Positions 1-5,248 are shown, counted from the first letter of the stretch. The stretch is DNA of 7,378 nt from JAQBXX01 sp963925015 (GCA_963925015.1 CAWUTX010000050.1:1-7378); one strand, 5' to 3'. Numbers and translations: made by a program. The notes: generated by a model not told the origin, from the sequence alone.

Positions 1-165
1 AATCTCACAGCGCAGCTTGTTCAGGCTTTTTTGCTTGCCACAGCGCATGCCTTTCACGCAGCTTCGTGCGGTCTTTGCAGTCTTAAAAGAACCACAAAAA
101 ATGCACTTGCGACCATTCAAAAAGTTGGTCGCACAACTAAAAACTGTATGAACCCCAGTAACCAT
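1..165 (-). CDS. Partial small Cys-rich hypothetical protein (N-terminal 55 residues)
   Basis: An open minus-strand frame begins with ATG at 165-163 and stays open to the left edge of the window, so only the first 55 residues are visible. The start is supported by a textbook ribosome binding site: AGGAG (minus strand, plus positions 178-174) followed by six bases and ATG. The peptide has six cysteines (C11, C21, C24, C36, C42, C53) and many Lys/Arg. The CIFCG motif (21-25) followed by C36 and RCG (41-43) resembles a zinc-ribbon-like arrangement, but the second pair is CX5C rather than the usual CXXC, so metal binding is only an inference. The words MRCG and LRCE come from an in-frame 9-base direct repeat (CACAGCGCA at 6-14 and 39-47). 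I recognise no family. The region is AT-richer than the gat/mre genes and full of inverted repeats, so this could also be a fortuitous frame or a fragment of a mobile-element gene. Confidence 0.42.
   Translation of the reverse strand, partial: MVTGVHTVFSCATNFLNGRKCIFCGSFKTAKTARSCVKGMRCGKQKSLNKLRCEI
108..133. repeat. 8-bp perfect inverted repeat inside the Cys-rich frame
   Basis: TGCGACCA (108-115) and TGGTCGCA (126-133) are exact reverse complements around a 10-base loop (116-125). The repeat can form a hairpin on either strand and lies within the partial minus-strand reading frame. There is no T-run beside it, so it does not look like an intrinsic terminator. Confidence 0.5.
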
Positions 166-192
166 GAGTATCTCCTAGGATGCTCTGGTTAC
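158..192 (-). promoter_or_regulatory. Inverted repeat enclosing the ribosome binding site and start of the minus-strand frame
   Basis: GTAACCA (158-164) and TGGTTAC (186-192) are perfect 7-base reverse complements. Inside them GAG (166-168) can pair with CTC (183-185), leaving a 14-base loop that contains the palindrome TCCTAGGA (173-180). On minus-strand RNA the AGGAG ribosome binding site falls in the loop and most of the ATG start codon falls in the 3' arm, so folding could limit initiation. This is inferred from position only. Confidence 0.4.
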
Positions 193-207
193 GAAACGCC
201 CTAATTA

Positions 208-254
208 CCCAATTTATTGTTATTGGGAGAAGATTCCTGCGCAAAAGCGCGCAG
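208..254. repeat. Two adjacent short hairpins
   Basis: CCCAAT (208-213) pairs with ATTGGG (222-227) around an 8-base loop. CTGCGC (237-242) then pairs with GCGCAG (249-254) around the loop AAAAGC. Neither is followed by a T-run on either strand, so both are poor terminator candidates. They lie between the Cys-rich minus-strand frame and the putative plus-strand promoter, and could be part of a structured leader or of a recombination site. Confidence 0.4.
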
Positions 255-275
255 CCCCTTAGCTCCACGTTGGGC
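249..275 (+). other. Possible integron attC right-end remnant (weak)
   Basis: The segment GCAGCCCCTTAG (251-262) followed by CTCCAC and GTTGGGC (269-275) resembles the right end of chromosomal-integron attC sites. Those sites, such as the Vibrio cholerae repeats, carry a CAGCCCCTTAG stretch shortly before a GTTRRRY core. GTTGGGC fits GTTRRRY. The matching left half (RYYYAAC plus an arm complementary to GCTCC) was not found in the 130 bases to the left, so a complete foldable attC is not demonstrated. No integrase gene is visible. The resemblance is from memory and GTTRRRY is a loose consensus. Confidence 0.18.
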
Positions 276-290
276 ACCAGCACATTAATC

Positions 291-317
291 TTGACAACTC
301 TGAAATGTACCCATAAT
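291..317 (+). promoter_or_regulatory. Putative sigma-70 promoter facing the tandem repeats and the DUF6122-type gene
   Basis: TTGACA at 291-296 is a perfect -35 hexamer. CATAAT at 312-317 matches five of six -10 positions. The spacer is 15 bases, shorter than the usual 17, which lowers confidence. A transcript would begin near 323-325, at the first unit of the CAGCA array, and would run through both arrays and the hairpin at 381-407 into the small gene ending at 729. Confidence 0.35.
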
Positions 318-323
318 GACTAA

Positions 324-348
324 CAGCACAGCACAGCACAGCACAGCA
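324..348. repeat. Tandem array of CAGCA, five perfect copies
   Basis: The pentamer CAGCA is repeated exactly five times. The array ends directly against the AAATCACC array, sharing one base. The unit length is not a multiple of three and no reading frame crosses it convincingly, so it looks non-coding. It is a candidate slippage tract. Confidence 0.9.
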
Positions 349-385
349 AATCACCAAATCACCAAATCACCAAATCACCAAATCA
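348..385. repeat. Tandem array of AAATCACC, four copies plus a six-base partial copy
   Basis: The octamer AAATCACC occurs four times in perfect register (348-379), followed by AAATCA (380-385). The truncated last copy supplies the left arm of the next hairpin (AATCAAT, 381-387). Copies are identical with no unique spacers, so this is a microsatellite-like array and not a CRISPR. Confidence 0.9.
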
Positions 386-407
386 ATAGGGTCAGACTCG
401 ATTGATT
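381..407. repeat. Hairpin with GGGTCAGACTCG loop, possible REP/RAYT-type element end
   Basis: AATCAAT (381-387) and ATTGATT (401-407) are perfect 7-base reverse complements around the 13-base loop AGGGTCAGACTCG. From memory, the GGGTCAGACTCGATTGATT type of sequence recurs in proteobacterial intergenic regions near REP-associated tyrosine transposases (IS200-like family). No transposase gene is visible here, so at most this is an isolated element end or remnant. The hairpin itself is seen directly; the family link is an inference. Confidence 0.4.
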
Positions 408-453
408 CGCGATCCACACCCACCACCGGAGCATTCACATCTTTCACATCGCC

Positions 454-729
454 TTGCACTTCCTGCTGCCTCTTGTGGTGGCGCAGCTATTCTTCAAACC
501 TGAATGGAAGATCAGTTACCTACTGATGATGTCCACGATGCTGGTGGATCTGGATCATCTGTTTGCCGACCCCATCTACAATCCGGACCGGTGCAGCATC
601 GGGTTTCACCCGCTGCACACGTATACACCGATAGGCATTTATGTCGTGATGAGTTTTATACCTTTCACGCGGCTGATTGGCATCGGCCTTGTGATTCATA
701 TGGCGCTGGATGCTGCGGCTTGCCTCTAG
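454..729 (+). CDS. Small membrane protein of DUF6122 type, start codon in doubt
   Basis: The peptide resembles the DUF6122 family of small (about 100 residue) predicted inner-membrane proteins of unknown function. Residues from the TTG at 454: a hydrophobic stretch near 3-14, MLVDLDHL (29-36), then the conserved block PDRCSIGFHPLH (44-55), a hydrophobic segment near 60-70 and a last one, IGIGLVIHMAL, near 75-86. The Asp/His-rich motifs recall metal-dependent membrane hydrolases, but this is speculation. The given start is the first standard codon in frame (TTG) and has no ribosome binding site. Homology-like sequence continues upstream (FHIALHF), the frame being open back to a stop at 403-405. 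GGAG (428-431) sits seven bases before an ATC at 439-441, exactly where an ATG would be expected. The gene may have lost its start, may use a non-standard one, or may be decaying. The C-terminus appears nearly full length and ends 12 bases before the convergent gatB stop. Confidence 0.6.
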   Translation: MHFLLPLVVAQLFFKPEWKISYLLMMSTMLVDLDHLFADPIYNPDRCSIGFHPLHTYTPIGIYVVMSFIPFTRLIGIGLVIHMALDAAACL

Positions 730-744
730 GCGCGAGCGCGCCTA
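727..744. terminator. Perfect palindrome holding both convergent stop codons
   Basis: TAGGCGCG (727-734) and CGCGCCTA (737-744) are exact reverse complements separated by AG; as RNA this gives a 7-bp GC-rich stem with a GAGC loop. The first TAG (727-729) is the stop codon of the DUF6122-type gene, and the CTA (742-744) is the gatB stop codon on the other strand. The symmetrical position suggests a shared bidirectional terminator or transcript end. There is no strong T-run on either side, so intrinsic termination is not proven. Confidence 0.45.
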
Positions 745-2175
745 CTTGAGCTTTTCCTTCAGCAGGGCATTCACCTGCGCCGGGTTGGCTTTGCCTTCGC
801 TGGCCTTCATCACCTGACCGACGAAATAGCCGAACAAAGCTTCTTTGCCGGCGCGATATTGCTCCAGCTGCTGCGGGCTTTTGGCGATGACCTCGTCAAC
901 CACTTTTTCAATAGCGCCGCTGTCGGTGACCTGGCGCAGGCCTTTGGCCTGAATCACCGCATCGGCGTCGCCTTCGCCGTGCCACATAGCATCGAATACC
1001 TGCTTGGCGATTTTGCCTGAGATGGTGTTGTCCTTGATGCGCACCAACAGGCCACCGAGCGCCTGCGGGCTCACCGGGCTGGCGAGGATATCCAGCCCCG
1101 CCTTGTTGAGCGCGCCCAGCAGTTCTCCCGTGACCCAGTTGGCCGCGAGCTTCGCTTCACCTTGCGAGGCCTCAACGACGGCCTCATAAAGCCCGGCCAG
1201 TTCGCGGCTTGCGGTGAGTACGCCCGCCTCATAAGGCGTGAGCGCATAGTCGCTCACGAAGCGCTGTTTTTTCTGATCGGGCAATTCGGGCAGCGTATTT
1301 TTCACCTGCGCGATGAATGCACTCTCGATTTCGAGCGGTAGCAGATCGGGGTCGGGGAAATAGCGGTAGTCGTTGGCTTCTTCCTTGGAGCGCATGGGGC
1401 GCGTCTCGTCCTTGTCGGCGTCGTACAGGCGCGTTTCCTGCATCACGATGCCGCCGCCTTCCAACAATTCTATCTGACGTTCGACTTCGAAATTGATCGC
1501 CTTTTCCACAAAACGGAAGGAGTTGATATTTTTTAGCTCTGCGCGGGTGCCGAATTTTTCCTGCCCTTTGGGGCGCACCGACACGTTGGCGTCGCAGCGG
1601 AACGAACCTTCCTGCATGTTGCCGTCGCAGATTTCGAGATAGCGCACCAGCGAGTGGATTTTTTTCATGTACGCCACCGCCTCTTTCGCCGAGCGCATGT
1701 CGGGCTCGGAGACGATCTCAAGCAGCGGCGTGCCGGCGCGATTGAGGTCGATGCCGCTCTTGCCGTGAAAATCTTCGTGCAGGGATTTTCCCGCGTCTTC
1801 TTCGAGGTGCGCGCGCGTAATGCCGATAGTTTTGACGCTGCCATCCTCCAGTTCAATTTCGATCGAGCCCTTGGCCACCACCGGCAGCTCGTACTGGCTG
1901 ATCTGGTAACCCTTGGGCAGGTCGGGATAAAAATAATTCTTGCGCGCGAACACGGAGCACGGCGCGATAGTCGCGCCAATCGCAAGGCCGAACTTCACCG
2001 CCATGCGCACCACCTCTGCGTTCAACACCGGCAACACACCGGGCAGGCCGAGATCGACCGCGCACGCCTGCGTGTTGGGCGGTGCGCCGTAAGCCGTGGC
2101 CGCGCCCGAAAAGATTTTGCTTTGCGTGGCGAGCTGGGCATGCACCTCAAGCCCAATGACGGTTTCCCATTCCAT
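742..2175 (-). CDS. gatB: Asp-tRNA(Asn)/Glu-tRNA(Gln) amidotransferase subunit B
   Basis: GatB is the tRNA-binding and kinase subunit of the cytoplasmic GatCAB complex. It phosphorylates the Glu (or Asp) carried by misacylated tRNA, which is then amidated with ammonia made by GatA. The 477 residues match the usual full length. Visible landmarks are the N-terminal IGLEVHAQL (7-15), the YFYPDLPKGYQISQYE block (81-96), the GatB signature IDLNRAGTPLLEI (142-154), RCDANVSVRP (193-202), ELKNINS (213-219) and DYRYFPDPDL (269-278). The C-terminal YqeY-like tail ends in KANPAQVNALLKEKLK. The ATG at 2175-2173 overlaps the gatA stop by one base (TAATG), and AGGGG in the end of gatA lies eight bases upstream, so translation is probably coupled to gatA. 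It is the last gene of the gatC-gatA-gatB operon and converges on the DUF6122-type gene. Nothing suggests inactivation. Confidence 0.98.
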   Translation of the reverse strand: MEWETVIGLEVHAQLATQSKIFSGAATAYGAPPNTQACAVDLGLPGVLPVLNAEVVRMAVKFGLAIGATIAPCSVFARKNYFYPDLPKGYQISQYELPVVAKGSIEIELEDGSVKTIGITRAHLEEDAGKSLHEDFHGKSGIDLNRAGTPLLEIVSEPDMRSAKEAVAYMKKIHSLVRYLEICDGNMQEGSFRCDANVSVRPKGQEKFGTRAELKNINSFRFVEKAINFEVERQIELLEGGGIVMQETRLYDADKDETRPMRSKEEANDYRYFPDPDLLPLEIESAFIAQVKNTLPELPDQKKQRFVSDYALTPYEAGVLTASRELAGLYEAVVEASQGEAKLAANWVTGELLGALNKAGLDILASPVSPQALGGLLVRIKDNTISGKIAKQVFDAMWHGEGDADAVIQAKGLRQVTDSGAIEKVVDEVIAKSPQQLEQYRAGKEALFGYFVGQVMKASEGKANPAQVNALLKEKLK

Positions 2176-3629
2176 TATTCAAACCCCTTCGGTACACGCG
2201 CATGCCAATCGGTAACTTTTTGATATTGATGCGCGATGTTCAGCAGGCGCGCCTCGTCGAAATAATTGCCGATGATCTGCAAACCAGCCGGGCGCTGGCC
2301 GATAAAACCGGCGGGGATCGACATGGCGGGCAGGCCCGCGAGATTCACGGCAATGGTATAGATATCGGACAAATACATGGTGACAGGATCGTCGGTCTTT
2401 TCGCCGAGATTGAACGCCGCAGTCGGTGCGGTCGGACCCATGATGACATCCACTCTGCTGAAGGCCTGCTTGAAATCATCGCTGATGAGGCGGCGCAGTT
2501 TCTGCGCTTTAAGATAATAGGCATCGTAATAGCCGGCGGACAGCACGTAGGCGCCGACCATGATGCGGCGTTTGACCTCGGCGCCGAAGCCCTCGCCACG
2601 CGAGCGTTTGTATAAATCCTCCAGGTTCTTCGGCGCTTTGCAGCGGTAACCGAAACGCACGCCATCGAAGCGCGACAGGTTCGACGAACACTCGGCCGGT
2701 GCAATCACGTAATATACCGGCACGGCGAGGTGCGTGTTGGGCAGGCTGATTTCCTGCACCGTCGCGCCGAGTTTTTCATACTCCTTGATCGCGGCCTCAA
2801 TCAACTGCGCCATTTTTTTATCGAGACCCGCGCCGAAATACTCTTTGGGCAGACCGATCTTGAGGCCCTTGATCGAATCGTTGAGCGCGGCGGCGTAACC
2901 CGGTACCGGGCGATCAGCACTGGTGGAATCACGCGCGTCAAACCCCGCCATCGTCTGCAACAGCAGCGCGCAGTCTTCCGCCGTGCGCGCCATCGGGCCG
3001 CCCTGGTCCAGGCTGGAGGCAAACGCGATCATGCCGTAGCGTGACACACGGCCGTAGGTGGGTTTGATGCCGGTGATACCGCACAGCGCAGCGGGCTGAC
3101 GGATGGAGCCGCCGGTGTCGGTGCCGGTGGCGGCGGACGCAAGGCGCGCGGCCACTGCGGCGGCGGAGCCGCCGGAGGATCCGCCCGGCACAGCGTTGGT
3201 ATCCCACGGATTTTTCACCGGCCCGTAGTAGCTGGTTTCGTTGGACGAGCCCATGGCGAACTCGTCCATGTTGGTCTTGCCGAGCATCACCGCACCGGCG
3301 TGATTAAATCGTTCGACCGTGGTGGCGTCATACGGCGCGATGAAATTATCGAGCATTTTCGAGCCACACGTCGTCTTCACGCCCTGCGTGCAGAAAATGT
3401 CTTTTTGCGCGAGCGGAATTCCGGTGAGCGGGCCGGCGTCGCCTTTTTTAAGACGCGCATCGGCCTCGCGCGCCTGCGCCAGGGCCTGCTCTTCCGTCAC
3501 GGTGACATACGCATTGAGCGCGCCATTGTGACGCTTGATGCGTTCGATAAAAACACGCGTCAATTCCTCACTGGAAAATTCGCCTTGATGCAGCGCGCGC
3601 GATAATTCGGCAATGGTCTTGGTGTGCAT
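2175..3629 (-). CDS. gatA: Asp-tRNA(Asn)/Glu-tRNA(Gln) amidotransferase subunit A
   Basis: GatA is the glutaminase subunit of GatCAB and belongs to the amidase-signature family. It releases ammonia from glutamine and channels it to GatB. The 484 residues are full length. The Ser-cisSer-Lys catalytic triad can be placed: Lys76 in PLAQKDIF, Ser151 in PGGSSGGSAA and Ser175 in DTGGSIRQPA, with the expected 24-residue spacing between the two serines. The C-terminal AGLPAMSIPAGF block (431-442) is also typical. The start ATG at 3629-3627 gives the usual N-terminus (MHTKTIAELSRAL). No purine-rich ribosome binding site precedes it; the leader is instead pyrimidine-rich (CTTCCCTCTTTTCTCT on the minus strand). 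It lies 83 bases downstream of gatC and overlaps gatB by one base. Whether the cell amidates Gln-tRNA, Asn-tRNA or both cannot be told from this window. Confidence 0.98.
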   Translation of the reverse strand: MHTKTIAELSRALHQGEFSSEELTRVFIERIKRHNGALNAYVTVTEEQALAQAREADARLKKGDAGPLTGIPLAQKDIFCTQGVKTTCGSKMLDNFIAPYDATTVERFNHAGAVMLGKTNMDEFAMGSSNETSYYGPVKNPWDTNAVPGGSSGGSAAAVAARLASAATGTDTGGSIRQPAALCGITGIKPTYGRVSRYGMIAFASSLDQGGPMARTAEDCALLLQTMAGFDARDSTSADRPVPGYAAALNDSIKGLKIGLPKEYFGAGLDKKMAQLIEAAIKEYEKLGATVQEISLPNTHLAVPVYYVIAPAECSSNLSRFDGVRFGYRCKAPKNLEDLYKRSRGEGFGAEVKRRIMVGAYVLSAGYYDAYYLKAQKLRRLISDDFKQAFSRVDVIMGPTAPTAAFNLGEKTDDPVTMYLSDIYTIAVNLAGLPAMSIPAGFIGQRPAGLQIIGNYFDEARLLNIAHQYQKVTDWHARVPKGFE

Positions 3630-3638
3630 TTTAGAATC

Positions 3639-3700
3639 AGAGAAAAGAGGGAAGATACAAGAGAAAAGAACCCGCTTTTCTTTTCTCTTGCCTCTTGTAT
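3639..3700. repeat. Purine/pyrimidine-asymmetric inverted repeat in the gatC-gatA spacer
   Basis: CAAGAGAAAAG (3658-3668) and CTTTTCTCTTG (3680-3690) are 11-base perfect reverse complements. An alternative outer pairing uses ATACAAGAG (3655-3663) with CTCTTGTAT (3692-3700). AGAGAAAAGA also occurs as a direct repeat at 3639-3648 and 3660-3669. The left half is nearly all purine and the right half nearly all pyrimidine on the plus strand. In the gat mRNA a hairpin would form between gatC and gatA and could tune gatA expression or mark a processing site. There is no classic terminator layout. Confidence 0.7.
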
Positions 3701-3712
3701 TTTTACTCTGCC

Positions 3713-4000
3713 TTATTCAATAACCTTAGGCACCAGATACACGCCCGCACCCACTTCCGGAGCAATGGCCTGAAAGCGTTCGCGCTGGTTGGTTTCAGTG
3801 ACAGCATCGGGGCGCAGGCGCGCAGCCATGTCAAGCGGGTGCGCCATGGGCGTGACATGGGCGGTATCGACCGCGTTCATCTGTCCGACCAGCTCGATGA
3901 TATTGGACAGATTGCGCACATAGGCCGGGGTATCCTGCTCACTCACGGCCAGCCGCGCCAAGTGCGCGATTTTTTCTACATCTGAGGGTTGTAATGGCAT
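3713..4000 (-). CDS. gatC: Asp-tRNA(Asn)/Glu-tRNA(Gln) amidotransferase subunit C
   Basis: GatC is the small subunit that wraps around GatA and GatB and stabilises the GatCAB complex. The 95 residues match the usual length. Typical landmarks are DVEKIAHLARLA (7-18), LSNIIELVGQMNAVDT (31-46), PMAHPLD (51-57), LRPDAVTE (62-69) and the terminal APEVGAGVYLVPKVIE. The ATG at 4000-3998 is chosen because it gives the conserved N-terminus (MPLQPSDVEKIAHLA). A weak GGAA lies nine bases upstream. It is the first gene of the minus-strand gat operon and is divergent from mreB across 126 bases, an arrangement seen in Pseudomonas and other proteobacteria. The 83-base gap to gatA is unusually long for this operon and holds an inverted repeat. 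Confidence 0.97.
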   Translation of the reverse strand: MPLQPSDVEKIAHLARLAVSEQDTPAYVRNLSNIIELVGQMNAVDTAHVTPMAHPLDMAARLRPDAVTETNQRERFQAIAPEVGAGVYLVPKVIE

Positions 4001-4126
4001 GACACAAATTCCGGCTGACCGCCTACTTGGCGCATACTATGCAAGTTATCACATTTGGCGGCTTGCCCAAAGGGCTGACGGTTGATAGAGTAGCTGTATT
4101 TATACTCTTGGCAGGACTTGAGACAC
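4001..4126. promoter_or_regulatory. Divergent gatC/mreB promoter region
   Basis: The 126 bases must hold promoters for both operons. For mreB, TATACT (4101-4106) is a plausible -10, but the nearest -35 candidates are badly spaced: TTGATA at 4082-4087 leaves 13 bases and CTGACG at 4075-4080 leaves 20. I see no clear gatC promoter. Small symmetric elements are present: GCATACTATGC (4032-4042), CGCC/GGCG around TACTT (4020-4032) and GCCCAAAGGGC (4065-4075). Any of these could be an operator, but none is one I recognise. Confidence 0.45.
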
Positions 4127-5173
4127 ATGTTTGGACGTTTACGCAGGATGTTTTCCACCGATCTCGCGATTGACCTTGGTACGGCTAACACTCTGATTTA
4201 TGTACGCGGGCAGGGCATCGTCCTGAACGAGCCTTCGGTGGTGGCCATCCGCCAGGAGCGCGGCCCGCAGGGGCCGAAGACTATTGCGGCAGTGGGCGCC
4301 GAGGCCAAGCGCATGCTGGGCCGCACGCCCAGCAACATCACCGCCATCCGCCCGTTGAAGGACGGGGTGATCGCCGACTTCACCGTCACCGAAAAGATGT
4401 TGCAGTATTTCATACACAAGGTGCACAAAAACCGTTTCCTGCACCCGAGCCCGCGCGTGCTGGTGAGCGTGCCGTGCGGCTCCACCCAGGTGGAGCGGCG
4501 TGCAATCAAGGAATCCGCCATGGGCGCGGGTGCCAGCGAGGTGTTTCTGATTGAAGAACCCATGGCTGCGGCCATCGGCGCGGGGCTGCCCATCGGCGAG
4601 GCCAACGGCTCCATGGTGCTCGACATCGGCGGCGGCACCTCGGAAGTAGCGGTGATCTCGCTTAACGGTATTGTGTACTCCGCCTCGGTGCGCATCGGCG
4701 GCGACCGCTTCGACGACGCCATCGTGAACTACGTGCGCCGCAATTACGGCAGCCTGATCGGCGACTCCACCGCCGAGCGCATCAAGCAGGAAATCGGCTC
4801 CGCCTATCCTGGCAACGAAATCCGCGAAATGGAAGTGTGGGGCCGCAACCAGGCCGAGGGCGTGCCGCGCCATTTCAAACTGAACAGCAATGAAATCCTC
4901 GAAGCGCTGCAGGAGCCCTTGTCCGGCATCGTCAGCGCGGTGCGCGCCGCGCTTGAGCAGACCCCACCCGAGCTCAGCGCCGACGTCGCAGAACGCGGCA
5001 TGGTGCTCACCGGCGGCGGCGCTCTGCTGCGCGATCTCGACAAGCTGCTGATGGAAGAGACCGGCCTGCCGGTTTTTGTGGCGGAAGACCCGCTCACCTG
5101 CGTGGCGCGCGGCGGCGGCATTGCGCTCGAAATGATCGACGAACGCGGGCGCGACGTCCTGATCCAGGAGTAA
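4127..5173 (+). CDS. mreB: Rod shape-determining protein MreB (actin-like)
   Basis: MreB is an actin-fold ATPase that forms membrane-bound filaments on the cytoplasmic face and steers the elongasome (MreC, MreD, RodZ, RodA, PBP2) during lateral wall synthesis. With the ATG at 4127 the protein has 348 residues, the normal length. Landmarks are the phosphate-1 loop DLGTANT (16-22), the IEEPMAAAIGAG segment (142-153) that includes the residues polarising the hydrolytic water, the phosphate-2 loop LDIGGGTSE (165-173) and the adenosine motif GMVLTGGGALL (291-301). The N-terminal MFGRLRRMF resembles the amphipathic membrane-anchoring helix of gammaproteobacterial MreB. An upstream in-frame TTG at 4118 is rejected because family members begin at MF and because AGGA (4113-4116) lies ten bases before the ATG. 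It is the first gene of the mreBCD-mrdA cluster. Confidence 0.98.
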   Translation: MFGRLRRMFSTDLAIDLGTANTLIYVRGQGIVLNEPSVVAIRQERGPQGPKTIAAVGAEAKRMLGRTPSNITAIRPLKDGVIADFTVTEKMLQYFIHKVHKNRFLHPSPRVLVSVPCGSTQVERRAIKESAMGAGASEVFLIEEPMAAAIGAGLPIGEANGSMVLDIGGGTSEVAVISLNGIVYSASVRIGGDRFDDAIVNYVRRNYGSLIGDSTAERIKQEIGSAYPGNEIREMEVWGRNQAEGVPRHFKLNSNEILEALQEPLSGIVSAVRAALEQTPPELSADVAERGMVLTGGGALLRDLDKLLMEETGLPVFVAEDPLTCVARGGGIALEMIDERGRDVLIQE

Positions 5174-5248
5174 CTGATAGTGGCGACTCTTGCCCTCGCT
5201 CGCCCAGCCCAGATACAAATTTATTTTAAGAGGCGCCCTGAGTAGCGG
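5174..5248 (+). other. mreB-mreC spacer, no strong element
   Basis: The 75-base spacer between mreB and mreC contains only a weak 5-bp inverted repeat (GGCGA 5182-5186, TCGCC 5200-5204) and an AT-rich patch (about 5213-5230). I see neither a convincing terminator nor a promoter, so cotranscription of mreB and mreC is likely. In several bacteria mreB is made in excess over mreC and mreD, and a partial transcript end here would fit that, but the sequence does not show it. Confidence 0.4.

Noticed and set aside
324..385. CRISPR array
   Set aside because: The repeats are 5 and 8 bases long and directly adjacent, without unique spacers.
1..450. tRNA or rRNA gene in the left-end region
   Set aside because: No cloverleaf arms, GTTCRA T-loop or CCA-type acceptor arrangement could be found on either strand.
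504..749. Open frame of 81 codons in another plus-strand frame over the DUF6122-type gene
   Set aside because: The overlapping frame has the conserved LVDLDHL and CSIGFHPLH motifs, and this one has none.
1654..2223. Open frame of 189 codons on the plus strand antisense to gatB
   Set aside because: Overlaps the conserved GatB signature region in antisense and shows no recognisable motif; explained by codon bias.
3655..3700. Intrinsic terminator between gatC and gatA
   Set aside because: The stem is long but AT-rich and not followed by a clean T-run in the minus-strand transcript, and termination here would cut off gatA and gatB from their only apparent promoter.
4118..4126. Upstream TTG start for mreB
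   Set aside because: It would sit almost on top of the AGGA ribosome binding site; the ATG at 4127 gives the family-like N-terminus and normal length.
4139..5218. Long open frame (359 codons) on the minus strand antisense to mreB
   Set aside because: It mirrors the high third-position GC of mreB, its translation has low-complexity Ala/His/Gly composition, and mreB on the other strand is an unmistakable full-length gene.
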